DNA of 17,387 bases from Rubrobacter sp. GTDB taxonomy: Bacteria > Actinomycetota > Rubrobacteria > Rubrobacterales > Rubrobacteraceae. Under the pieces are notes generated by a model. It worked only from the letters and a program-made list of their open reading frames with translations, did no database searches and was not told the DNA's origin. A program made the position numbers and the translations under genes. Each line of letters begins with the position of its first letter. Position 1 is the first letter of the stretch. The stretch covers positions 1-17,387 of the forward strand of contig JADDPR010000064.1 of the NCBI GenBank assembly GCA_016781775.1, read 5' to 3'. Positions 1 to 7,114 of this stretch are shown piece after piece.

Positions 1-1
1 G

Positions 2-532
2 GCCTCGCTGCCGTTGAAGTCCGAGATCGTGAGCGCGGAGCCTTTCCTCGCCGAGCTGGCCGGACGCGTGGAGGTCCTGGTGCGCGAGCGGGGCGCGAAG
101 CCCCGGGTCAAGAGCCTTAAAGGCAAGGGCCGGCTGCGGATCGATCCGCGCCAGATCGAGCAGGCCGTCCTTGTCCTCGCGGACAACGCCGCGAAGTACG
201 GCCCTCCGGGAGGAACGGTGGCCCTTTCCTCGACCACGGGCTCCGGCGAGCTCTGCATCCAGGTCGCCGACGAAGGACCGGGCATCCCTGAGGAGGAGCT
301 AGCCCACGTCTTCGAGCGCTTCTACCGCGTGGACAAGGCCCGCAGCCGTAAGCAGGGCGGCATGGGCCTCGGGCTCCCCATTGCCAAAACCATCGTCGAG
401 GCGCACGGGGGACGCATCGAGGCGCAGAGCCGCGTGGACGAAGGCACCAGGATGAGGATCTTTCTGCCACTCGCTGCCGACCTTCCGACGGCCGATCCTC
501 ACCTCCTACGGGTCGCCGGCGACGGAGATTAG
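2..532 (+). CDS. Sensor histidine kinase, C-terminal ATPase domain (5' partial)
   Basis: The frame is open at the left edge of the window, so this is the 3' part of a longer gene. What remains is a complete HATPase_c domain. The N-box reads LADNAAKYG, the G1 box DEGPGIP, the F-box VFERFYR and the G2 box GMGLGLPIAK, in the right order and spacing. The kinase binds ATP through this domain and phosphorylates a histidine in the dimerisation domain, which lies outside the window with any sensor and membrane segments. The F-box and G-box style is that of PhoR/EnvZ-type kinases, but the signal cannot be told from this fragment. A cognate response regulator is not visible and would be expected upstream. 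A short tail of about 15 residues follows the ATPase fold. There is a TTG codon at 14, but it is internal to the domain-bearing protein and is not a real start. Confidence 0.88.
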   Translation, partial: ASLPLKSEIVSAEPFLAELAGRVEVLVRERGAKPRVKSLKGKGRLRIDPRQIEQAVLVLADNAAKYGPPGGTVALSSTTGSGELCIQVADEGPGIPEEELAHVFERFYRVDKARSRKQGGMGLGLPIAKTIVEAHGGRIEAQSRVDEGTRMRIFLPLAADLPTADPHLLRVAGDGD

Positions 533-692
533 AGACCGGCGCCCAACCATACCCTCATCTCCGGAAGGGCAAAGTACGCGTGCTACGGAAGCTTTGGGTG
601 AGAGCCTTCTGACCGCTCGAAAACCCCCGTCTAACACTCCCCGACAACAATAATCCTCGCAAGTAAATTGCTTCCGAAAGGGGAGACCGAGC

Positions 693-941
693 ATGCGGGT
701 CCGGAGATGGAGCGGCGGGAAGGCGTTCGCCTGGTTGATGTCCCTGATAGTCCTCATCTTTATGGCGTCGGCCCGCGGTTAGACGAGCACGGCCCGGAAG
801 TACAATGCGGAAGATCCCCCGCTCACCAACGCCCCCGAGGAGGACGCCCGCGCCGAAGATCGGGGCGATGACCTGGCTTACGACCAGAGCGAGGATCAAG
901 CGGACGCCCAGGCCAACGATCAAAGCGACGACAAAGGCTAG
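693..941 (+). pseudogene. Small exported acidic protein interrupted by an in-frame amber codon
   Basis: An ATG at 693 follows a GGGGAGA ribosome-binding sequence. It opens a 29-codon frame that looks like a signal peptide or membrane anchor: a basic start (MRVRRW), then a hydrophobic stretch (FAWLMSLIVLIFMASA). The frame stops at TAG 780-782, right after the expected signal-peptidase region. The same frame then runs on for 52 codons to TAG 939-941. That part encodes a hydrophilic, acidic segment rich in Asp, Gln and Ala, with strongly GC-biased third positions. Taken together this looks like one secreted protein of about 80 residues split by a nonsense codon. It could be a recent pseudogene, a sequencing error, a readthrough gene, or a genuine 29-residue membrane peptide. 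I do not recognise the family. It lies 160 bases after the histidine kinase on the same strand. Confidence 0.4.
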
Positions 942-970
942 CTGGAAGCGTCCACAAACAGATTCGACAA

Positions 971-988
971 CCGGGTTATCGAACCCGG
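971..988 (-). terminator. Hairpin 3' of the cysteine hydrolase
   Basis: A perfect 7-bp inverted repeat (CCGGGTT / AACCCGG) flanks a 4-base loop. It starts 17 bases beyond the stop of the minus-strand hydrolase. Read on the minus strand it is followed by a moderately T-rich tail (TTGTCGAATCTGTTT). It may act as a terminator for that gene, and possibly also for the convergent plus-strand small gene that ends at 941. Confidence 0.45.
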
Positions 989-1005
989 CCGTCGCTCCCC
1001 TCGGG

Positions 1006-1665
1006 CTAGACGCCCTCGGGGGCCTCGCTGGCGGCCTCTTCTATCTTGCTGCGGTAGACGTCTTGTTCCTTCGTCCCTATCGCCGCGCTCGTCGCGATCG
1101 TACCGTTGAACAGGAAGGCCGTCTGCCTCAGGGAGGCTTCGAGGTCGAAGGGGTCGAGGGCGGAGACAGCGTCCTTCGGGATGACGACGTCGTACCAGCG
1201 AAGGCCCGCGCTCGCGGCGGTGTAATGGACGCAGATGTTGGCGACCGTGCCGCAGATGACGAGCGTGTCCACCCCCCAGATACGCAGGAAGTGGTCCAGG
1301 TGCGTGCCGTAGAAAGCGTCGTAGCGGACCTTACGGATTACGGCCTCGTCCTCCCGGGGGGCGAGCTCTTCGACTATGTTCCATCCCCAGGTACCCTCCC
1401 GGGCGTGCTCCGGCCAAATTCTCCACTCCGGGTCGCCGTCCGTATGCGTATCCTGCGAGTAGACGACCTTCATCCCGCTCCCCCGCGCGAGCTCCAGGAG
1501 GCTGCGTATGCGTGGGATCGTGGCCTCCGCGTCGGGCACCACAAGCGTGCCGCCCTCCTTCACGAAGTCGTTCTGCATATCTATGACGACGAGCGCCGTG
1601 CGTGCGGGGTCCACCCGCACCTCGTCATGCACCTCGTACTCTGGCACCTCTACTACGCGCGGCAT
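1006..1665 (-). CDS. Cysteine hydrolase, isochorismatase/nicotinamidase family
   Basis: A 219-residue cytoplasmic enzyme of the isochorismatase fold. The catalytic triad is visible: Asp29 in VVIDMQNDF, Lys112 in VIRKVRYDAF and Cys145 in TVANICVHYTA. Residues that match the metal site of nicotinamidases are also present: Asp72 and His74 in SQDTHTDGD and His87 in WPEHAREGT. That favours an amidase such as nicotinamidase (nicotinamide to nicotinate plus ammonia, NAD salvage) over true isochorismatase. The family also contains ureidoacrylate and N-carbamoyl amidases, so the substrate is not settled. The ATG at 1665 is preceded by a good GGGAGG site. The length is normal for the family. It appears to be a single-gene unit: the next upstream gene on this strand ends 66 bases away, and a hairpin follows the stop. 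Confidence 0.85.
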   Translation of the reverse strand: MPRVVEVPEYEVHDEVRVDPARTALVVIDMQNDFVKEGGTLVVPDAEATIPRIRSLLELARGSGMKVVYSQDTHTDGDPEWRIWPEHAREGTWGWNIVEELAPREDEAVIRKVRYDAFYGTHLDHFLRIWGVDTLVICGTVANICVHYTAASAGLRWYDVVIPKDAVSALDPFDLEASLRQTAFLFNGTIATSAAIGTKEQDVYRSKIEEAASEAPEGV

Positions 1666-1731
1666 AGAACCTCCCGAAGAGTCCCGTAGCGAGCCGCCAT
1701 TCTACCGCTCGCTACGGGCTGAGCCCAGGAG

Positions 1732-2291
1732 TTACCCCTTGCTCGAGCGCTCCAGCACGAAGACGTCGAGACCGGCGTAGTAGCCCCTCGCAGCCGGGTT
1801 CTTGCCGATGACCGTCAGCGTCATCTCGTGCCGCCCCTTCCTGAGACCGATGCCGCCCAGGGCCACGGATCCAGTACGCTTCACCGTCGGGCCGTACCCG
1901 TCGAACACGCCCCCGAGCTGCTCGCGGTCGACGGCAAGCGTGTAGGAGCCGTAGTCCGGCGCCTGCGTCAGAAACGCGGAGACGTCGTAGGAGCCGCCGG
2001 CCGGGACGTTGAAGGCGACGGTGAATGTGTCGCCGGGTTCCTCTTGGAGAGAAAGAAGAGTTGCGCGTCGCCGGACCACACGATCCCGCAGCAGTTGCCC
2101 TGCGCCCTCAGGGACGCCGTCGCCGACTCGTCCTCCAGGAGCGCATCCGCCTCGTAGATCAGCGTCCCCCCGGAAGCCGGGGCCGCGTCGGCGACCCCGG
2201 CTTGGAAGATCAACGCCACCGCGACGAGCGCGAGCACCAGCGCGGCGAGGAGGGCGATGCTCCTCCCCTTCCGATTCGTCTTTCCGACCAT
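1732..2291 (-). pseudogene. Secreted sugar-binding-like domain protein, frameshifted
   Basis: The ATG at 2291 starts 2 bases after the stop of the PhoD gene, so the two are co-transcribed. The first 83 codons encode a basic start (MVGKTNRKGR), a hydrophobic segment typical of a signal peptide or anchor (residues about 11-36, ending VADAAPA), and the beginning of a beta-rich domain (LIYEADALLEDES...WSGDAQLFFLS). The frame must then shift at about 2041-2048. The other frame continues directly with GDTFTVAFNVPAGGSYDVSA, then APDYGSYTLAVD and GKNPAARGYYAGLDVFVL to TAA at 1732. This resembles the galactose-binding-like jelly-roll modules found attached to secreted carbohydrate-active proteins. Adding one base restores 187 codons exactly, so one base is missing. 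It could be a real mutation or a sequencing error. The role beside a phosphatase is unknown; wall or polysaccharide binding is a guess. Confidence 0.6.
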
Positions 2292-2293
2292 GC

Positions 2294-3969
2294 CTAACGC
2301 CTCCGCCGCTTGCGCTCCCCTTTCTCGGCGGCCTCCTCCTGGGCCTCGATCCTGCTCGCCTCGACCTCGGGCGAGACGCGCGCCGCGTTCGCGACCCGGT
2401 TGGTGTCCGCGGTCTGGAGGCGCGGGTTGCCGTTCTCGACGACAAACGAGGCCCGCGTCGTGACCGGGGAACCGGGCTGCTTGACGTAGGCGAGCACCCG
2501 GTAGTCGGCCCGCCACTCCTCCGGGGTGAGGCTGCAGCGGACGTAGCCGCGATAGTTGTTGAAGAACTCGATGTGCGGGTTCTCCTCCAGGACCTGCGCG
2601 GTGTCGGCCCGGACGTCGGAGCCGTCCCCGCCCGAGGTTATGGACGTCCCTACGCACTCGACGTCGACCGGTCGCGAGTTAAGATCGTCGAAGTCGGTGA
2701 GGATCTCGTTCGCCCAACTCGCGTGCACGTCGCCCGTAAGGACGACCGGGTTCTTCTGCGGGCCCTGGGCGGCGAGGAAGTCGATGATCCTGTTCTGGGA
2801 GCCGCCGTAACCGTCCCAGGCGTCCATGCTGAACCTCTTGCCGTCGCCGAAGTCGAAGTCGCGCTGGGCGAAGAAGACCTGCTGGGCGAGGACGTTCCAG
2901 CGTGCCCGGGAGGCGGAGATCCCGTCGAGGAGCCACCTCTCCTGCTCGGCGCCGGTCAGGGTACGGTTGGGGTCCTCGGACTGGGCGCTCGGCGGTTTGG
3001 CGCCGTCGCCGTTGGCCTGGTCGTCGCGGTACTGGCGCGTGTCGAGGACGTTGAACTCCGCGAGGTTCCCGTAGGAGATGCGCCGGTAGAGGAGCATGTC
3101 CGGACCCTGGGGGATCGAAGCTCTCCGGAGCGGCATGTGCTCGTAGTAGGCTTGGCAGGCCGCCGCCCGGCGGCGTATAAACGCGGCGACGGACTGGTTC
3201 CGCTCGGGGATCTCGTCGGCGTAGTTGTTCTCGACCTCGTGGTCGTCCCAGGTGACGACCCACGGGAACGCGGCGTGGGCGGCCTGAAGGTCCTCGTCGG
3301 TCCGGTACTGGGCGTGGCGGCGCCGGTAGCCGGGGAGCGTCGTGATCTCCGGCCCAACGTGCGCCCGGACGTTCCCGCCGGGGGCGACGTACTCGTTCGG
3401 GCCGTACTCGTAGATGTAGTCCCCGAGGTGGACGACGAGGTCGAGGTCCTCCTCGCTCATCCTGCGATACGCCGTGAAGTAGCCGTGCTCGTACTGCTGG
3501 CAGGAGGCGAAGGCGAAGCTCATCCCCGCGATGGATGCCCCCGCCGCGGGCGTCGTCTTCGTCCTGCCGGCGGGGCTCAGCTCCGGCCCCGCCTTGAAGC
3601 GGTAGTGGTACTCGCTCGCCGGGTTCAGCCCCCGACCTCGACGTGCACCGAGTGGGCAAGCTCGGGACGGGCGAACTCGGTCCCCTCACGGACGACGCTC
3701 GCGAAGCCCTCGTCGTTTGCGACCTGCCACTGTACCGGGACCTTCTTGTCCGGCATCCCGCCGCCGTTCGAGGGGTCGGGGGCGAGTCGTGTCCACAGGA
3801 CCACGCCGTCGGGCGCCGGGTCCCCGGAGGCGACGCTGAGCTTGAACGGGTAGTCCGAGAAGCGGGGCGCCGCCCAGGCCCTCTCGGTGAACGGCCCGAA
3901 GCCCAGAATCAGGGCCGCAGCGCTCGCCCCGGAGAGCTTCACGAACGTCCTCCGGTCGATCTCGCCCAT
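2294..3969 (-). pseudogene. phoD: PhoD-type alkaline phosphatase/phosphodiesterase with Tat signal, frameshifted
   Basis: The N-terminal part starts at ATG 3969 (GGAGG 11 bases upstream; ATG 4020 is an alternative). It carries a Tat signal with the twin arginines in DRRTFVKLSG, a hydrophobic core and a cleavage site near AWA-AP. The PhoD N-terminal domain follows (SVASGDPAPDGVVLWTRLAP, ELAHSVHVEV). This frame hits TGA at 3625-3627, just after a run of five C (five G on the coding strand, 3629-3633). The domain continues one frame over as GLNPASEYHYRF and then the metallophosphatase domain: FASCQQYEHGYF, HLGDYIYEYG, TWDDHEVENNYADE, LTGDVHASWAN, GTSITSGGD. Restoring one G gives 559 codons, normal for PhoD. 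These exported enzymes use Fe/Ca to cleave phosphomono- and diesters outside the membrane for phosphate scavenging. The C-terminus is charged and ends KGERKRRRR. It may be a true pseudogene or a homopolymer sequencing error. Confidence 0.85.
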
Positions 3970-4138
3970 GCGAGAGACCGCCTCCACCCGACGATGCTCC
4001 CAGTTTCCGCTGATGCCCATCCGTCTACCCCCACCAGCTAGCCTCTTTCGACGGCATGAGGGTAACAAGAAGCCTATAGATCTTTGTTTCAGGGCGGTGA
4101 ACTCCCGTTGAAGAGTGGGTTAAACCTTTCGGGCTCTC

Positions 4139-5008
4139 CTACTTGCCGCGGCGCAGGATCGGGAGCACCTCGCCGACGACGAGCGCCGAGAGGATCATGG
4201 AGGCCCCGAAGATCTGGACGGCGACGAGCCTGTCCCCCGCGATCCAGTACCCGAAGAGGGCGGCGAAGAGGGGCTCCATCGTGAGGATCACGGCGGTCCG
4301 CGCCGCCGGCATCCGCTGCTGGACGAAGGTCTGCACCCAGAAGGCCCCGGCCGATGCGACGAGGCCCGTGACGAGCAGCGGCACCCAGACCTCTCGCGGC
4401 GGCGGGGTGACGGGCTCGAAGAAGGGCCAGAACAGGGCGAAGACGAGCGCCATCGCGAAGATCTGGGCGAACGCGAGCCCGCCCGCGTCGTGCGAAGGAG
4501 CGTAGCGGGAGAGGAGCGCTATGTGGACCCCCAGAGCACCCGCGCACAGGATCGTAAGGACGTCCCCCCAGTTTGCCCCGTCCGGTCCGCCGCCTGCGAG
4601 GAGAACCATCCCGAGGAGGCTCAGGGCCACCGCGATCAGGACCTGCCGCGAGGGTTCGGCCCCGAAGAACACGCGGTCCGCAAGGGGAGCGAAGACGACG
4701 AAGAGGCCGGTGATGAGCCCCGAGTTCGTCGGGGTCGTAAAGAGGAGGCCCATGGTCTGGAACAGGTAGCCAGCGGCGAGGACGAGGCCTATAAGCCCGC
4801 CCACGACGAGCGTCCGGGGTGGGGCCTTGCGCGCGAGGGGGGCCATCGCCACGGCGGCGAGGGCGAAGCGGGCGGCCAGAAACGGGAGCACCCCGTAGAA
4901 CTCTACCGCGTCTCCGACCACGACGAAGGTCCAGCCCCACACGGCGGTTACCCCCACCAGGAGGCACGAGTAGAGGAGCCTGAAGAAGCCGCCGTCCGCC
5001 GCCACCAT
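4139..5008 (-). CDS. EamA/DMT-superfamily transporter
   Basis: A 289-residue membrane protein with about ten hydrophobic segments arranged as two EamA repeats, roughly residues 10-138 and 148-284. Typical marks are the first-helix VWGWTFVVVGDAV, the PFLAARFALAAVAM segment, the TTPTNSGLITGLFVVFAPLAD stretch at the end of repeat 1 and ILTMEPLFAALFGYWIAGD in repeat 2. Family members export or import small metabolites such as amino acids or drugs; the substrate cannot be read from sequence. It ends with a basic cytoplasmic tail (LRRGK). The ATG at 5008 has no clear ribosome-binding site, but a TAGAAT box sits 9 bases upstream, so a nearly leaderless transcript is likely. The PhoD gene follows 169 bases downstream on the same strand and may have its own promoter. 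Confidence 0.88.
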   Translation of the reverse strand: MVAADGGFFRLLYSCLLVGVTAVWGWTFVVVGDAVEFYGVLPFLAARFALAAVAMAPLARKAPPRTLVVGGLIGLVLAAGYLFQTMGLLFTTPTNSGLITGLFVVFAPLADRVFFGAEPSRQVLIAVALSLLGMVLLAGGGPDGANWGDVLTILCAGALGVHIALLSRYAPSHDAGGLAFAQIFAMALVFALFWPFFEPVTPPPREVWVPLLVTGLVASAGAFWVQTFVQQRMPAARTAVILTMEPLFAALFGYWIAGDRLVAVQIFGASMILSALVVGEVLPILRRGK

Positions 5009-5017
5009 ACGGGCCCC

Positions 5018-5023
5018 ATTCTA
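5018..5023 (-). promoter_or_regulatory. -10 box for the EamA transporter
   Basis: On the minus strand the hexamer reads TAGAAT and ends 9 bases before the ATG at 5008. This spacing would put the transcription start within a few bases of the start codon. No clear -35 hexamer is seen at the usual distance. The lack of a ribosome-binding site supports a leaderless start. Confidence 0.35.
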
Positions 5024-5092
5024 GGTTAAATGCTAGTGTACGGGGAAATGATGCTTCGGCTGGATCGGCGCAAGATCGGGGAGGAGACGGGG

Positions 5093-5899
5093 ATGAAACA
5101 GTATCGTACGAGCGGCGGGCCCATGGCACACGGGGAGAGCGGGTCGGGGTCGAAGGATCCTCTGGTCTTGCTGCACGCTTTTCCTCTCAACCACCGCATG
5201 TGGGCCCCGCAGGTGCGGGCGCTGAGCGGCGAGCGCCGGGTCATCACCCCGGATTACCCCGGCTTCGGCCGGTCTCCGCGCCCTTGCGCCCAGCCCGACG
5301 TGCGCCATTACGCCGAAGGGGTGCGGGAGCTGCTCGACGCCCTGCACCTCGAGCGCGTGGCCCTTGGAGGCCTCTCGATGGGCGGCTACGTCGCCTTTGC
5401 GTGCCTCAGGCTCTTTCCGGAACGCATCAGCTCGCTCGTCCTCGCCAACACCCGTCCCGACCCGGACACAGAGGAGGCAAGGGAGACCAGGCGCGAGCTC
5501 GCGCGCCAGGTCACCGAGGAGGGCGTCGAGATCCTCCCCGATCTTCAGATGGGACGGCTCCTCTCCAGGGCAACGCTCGACGGCAAACCCGACGTCGTAG
5601 AGGATGTGCGGAGCATGATCCTCGAGAGCTCCCCCGACGGCGTCGTCGCGGCGCTCGGGGCGTTGCGGGACCGCCCGGACTCCACGGAAGAGCTCGGCGA
5701 GATAGAGGTGCCGACCCTCGTCGTGGGGGGTCAGGAGGACGCCATCTCAACCCCGGAGGTGATGGAGGCGATGGCTGCCAAGATCCCCGACAGCCGCTAC
5801 GTCACCCTCCCGAACGCCGGCCACCTCTCGAACCTCGAAGCCCCGGAGGAGTTCAACGCCGCCCTTGCGGGCTTCCTTGCCAGGGTCTGGGCAGGGTAA
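5093..5899 (+). CDS. Alpha/beta-fold hydrolase
   Basis: A 268-residue enzyme of the alpha/beta hydrolase fold (AB_hydrolase_1). The expected landmarks are present: the oxyanion-hole region LLHAFPLNHRMW (about 27-37), the strand-turn DYPGFGRS (54-61), the nucleophile elbow GLSMGG with Ser95, the acid Asp216 in VVGGQEDAIS and His244 in NAGHLSNLE. It probably acts on a small ester or lactone, for example like 3-oxoadipate enol-lactonase, but the substrate is not determined. The start at 5093 is chosen because GGGGAGGAG lies 8 bases before it. An in-frame upstream codon at 5030 has no such site and would add a non-conserved leader; ATG 5126 is a later option. It is divergent from the EamA gene and close to the next plus-strand gene. 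Confidence 0.85.
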   Translation: MKQYRTSGGPMAHGESGSGSKDPLVLLHAFPLNHRMWAPQVRALSGERRVITPDYPGFGRSPRPCAQPDVRHYAEGVRELLDALHLERVALGGLSMGGYVAFACLRLFPERISSLVLANTRPDPDTEEARETRRELARQVTEEGVEILPDLQMGRLLSRATLDGKPDVVEDVRSMILESSPDGVVAALGALRDRPDSTEELGEIEVPTLVVGGQEDAISTPEVMEAMAAKIPDSRYVTLPNAGHLSNLEAPEEFNAALAGFLARVWAG

Positions 5900-5935
5900 G
5901 GGGGAGGGGACTGTTCCCCCGACCCCTCGTTAGGG

Positions 5936-5941
5936 TAGAAT
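5936..5941 (+). promoter_or_regulatory. -10 box for a leaderless start of the metallophosphoesterase
   Basis: TAGAAT ends 8 bases before the GTG at 5950, so transcription would begin at or next to the start codon. The gene has no ribosome-binding site. No good -35 hexamer is seen. A G/C-rich repeat (GGGGA / TCCCC around 5906-5920) just upstream might terminate the preceding hydrolase transcript, but it is weak. Confidence 0.4.
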
Positions 5942-5949
5942 CTCGTCCC

Positions 5950-6816
5950 GTGGTGAAGATCCTTCACACCTCGGACCTGCACTTCGGCCGCCCGGCGGTC
6001 GCGACGCAGCTCGATTCCTTGAGAAGCTCCATCGCGGAGATCGAACCGGACGCCGTCGCGGTCTCCGGAGACCTCACGCAGCGATGCTCAACCTGGGAGT
6101 TCTTGAAGGCCCGGGCCTACCTCGACTCCGTCCGGGAGATCGCGCCGGTCATCGTCATCCCCGGCAACCACGACGTCCGCTGGCTCGGCGCCGTCGCCCG
6201 CCAACTGGGGGCCGTGGGCCTCGTCGGGCGGAGCGCCCACGACTTCAAGTACTCCAAATACATGCGGCACATCTCCCCCGAGTTGAACCCCTCCCTGGAG
6301 GTGCCGGGGGCCGTCGTCGCCGCGTGCAACACGGCGCACGGCATCGCGCGCGGCTCTCTGACGCGTCGCTTCAGGGACTTGGGCGTCATCGGTCACGTCA
6401 ACAAGCGCGACCTCAAAAAGGTCGAGGAAGCCTTCTCCAAGGCGGCCCCCGACGCGGCCCGCGTCGTCATGATCCACCACAACCCCATCAAGGGCGAGAC
6501 CTCCGGGCGCCACGGGCTCGCCAACACCAAACAGGCCCTCCAGGAGTTCAAGAGGCTGGGGGCCGAGCTGGTCCTGTGCGGACACGACCATCAGGAGGCC
6601 GTCCACACCGTCCAGGAGTACGCGCCGGGGCTCGTGATCTCGACCGCCGGCACCATCTCCAACCGCCTGCGCGCCGGGAGGCCCTCGAGCTTCAACCTCG
6701 TCACCATAGACGAGCATGAGCTTCGCATCACCACCTACGCCTGGCAGCACCCCGACGGCTTCGCCCCCGCCCGCGAGCACTCCTTCCCCCGCTCCGCCGC
6801 CTCCCGCTCCGCGTAG
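5950..6816 (+). CDS. Calcineurin-like metallophosphoesterase (class III cyclase-phosphodiesterase type)
   Basis: A 288-residue cytoplasmic protein carrying all metal-site motifs of calcineurin-like phosphoesterases: HTSDLHFG (Asp9, His11), SGDLTQ (Asp41), PGNHDVRW (Asn73, His74), MIHHNPI (His176) and CGHDHQEA (His212, His214). Such proteins use two metal ions to hydrolyse phosphoesters. Members like CpdA act on cyclic nucleotides and others on diverse phosphodiesters, so the substrate is open. Start: two tandem GTG codons at 5950 and 5953 precede KILHTSDLHFG, and nothing conserved lies upstream. The first is chosen because a -10 box sits 8 bases before it, pointing to leaderless expression. 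The C-terminal tail of about 20 residues is low complexity (Ser/Ala/Arg). It follows the alpha/beta hydrolase by 50 bases but seems to have its own promoter. Confidence 0.88.
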   Translation: MVKILHTSDLHFGRPAVATQLDSLRSSIAEIEPDAVAVSGDLTQRCSTWEFLKARAYLDSVREIAPVIVIPGNHDVRWLGAVARQLGAVGLVGRSAHDFKYSKYMRHISPELNPSLEVPGAVVAACNTAHGIARGSLTRRFRDLGVIGHVNKRDLKKVEEAFSKAAPDAARVVMIHHNPIKGETSGRHGLANTKQALQEFKRLGAELVLCGHDHQEAVHTVQEYAPGLVISTAGTISNRLRAGRPSSFNLVTIDEHELRITTYAWQHPDGFAPAREHSFPRSAASRSA

Positions 6817-6859
6817 AACCCCGTGCGCGAGCACGCCACGGAACGCCCGTAGCGCGGGG

Positions 6860-6865
6860 TATAAT
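6860..6865 (+). promoter_or_regulatory. TATAAT -10 box for the 70-residue protein
   Basis: A perfect TATAAT hexamer is flanked directly by GGGG and CCCC, so the box is the centre of a small inverted repeat. It lies 36 bases before the ATG at 6902, leaving a leader of about 28 bases. The hexamer about 17 bases upstream (CACGGA) is not a good -35 match. Confidence 0.55.
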
Positions 6866-6901
6866 CCCCCCGCAAAGCTTCCAGGAGAAGGGGTAGAAAG
6901 C

Positions 6902-7114
6902 ATGTGGAGCAGGCTGACCCGTGGCGGCGACGGTCTCCCCCGCGAGAAGGTGGATGCCGTAGTACGCCTCATAGACAAGTACCTGGGCGAAGAAGCCCAG
7001 CTCCGTAACCTCCAGTCCGACAAGCAGACGATCCACCCGAGGGACCTCCCGCCCCAGAAGCGCGCGGCCCTTATAGACGAGATCTTCGAGATTCTCAAAG
7101 ACACGCGCAAGTAA
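6902..7114 (+). CDS. Small protein of unknown function (70 aa)
   Basis: I do not recognise the family. The protein is charged and predicted mostly helical: an N-terminal MWSRLTRGGDGLPREKV, a helix with VDAVVRLIDKYLGEEAQLRNL (about 17-37), a turn with HPRDLPPQ (45-52) and a C-terminal helix KRAALIDEIFEILKDTRK. There is no signal peptide or membrane segment, so it is likely cytoplasmic. Evidence that it is real: a perfect TATAAT box 36 bases upstream, an AGGAGAAGG sequence 14 bases before the ATG, and GC-rich third codon positions. It stands alone, 85 bases after the metallophosphoesterase. The two-helix layout could support dimerisation or partner binding, which is speculation. Confidence 0.7.
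   Translation: MWSRLTRGGDGLPREKVDAVVRLIDKYLGEEAQLRNLQSDKQTIHPRDLPPQKRAALIDEIFEILKDTRK

Noticed and set aside
971..988. tRNA T-arm-like sequence (GGTT...GAACCC)
   Set aside because: No acceptor, D-arm or anticodon arm can be formed around it; it is a simple hairpin.
3620..3640. Programmed ribosomal frameshift in phoD
   Set aside because: A G run is present, but the required extra base, the early TGA and a second similar break in the next gene fit a deletion or sequencing error better. PhoD is not known to use frameshifting.
2009..3853. Plus-strand open frame of 614 codons opposite the PhoD unit
   Set aside because: Antisense shadow with Arg/Val/Gly-rich composition; the minus strand holds all PhoD motifs.
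5200..6816. 538-codon fusion of an Arg-rich leader to the metallophosphoesterase
   Set aside because: The leader overlaps the alpha/beta hydrolase out of frame; the conserved domain begins only at 5950.
6088..7110. Minus-strand open frame of 340 codons across the metallophosphoesterase and 70-aa gene
   Set aside because: Shadow frame; it is opposite a gene with complete catalytic motifs.
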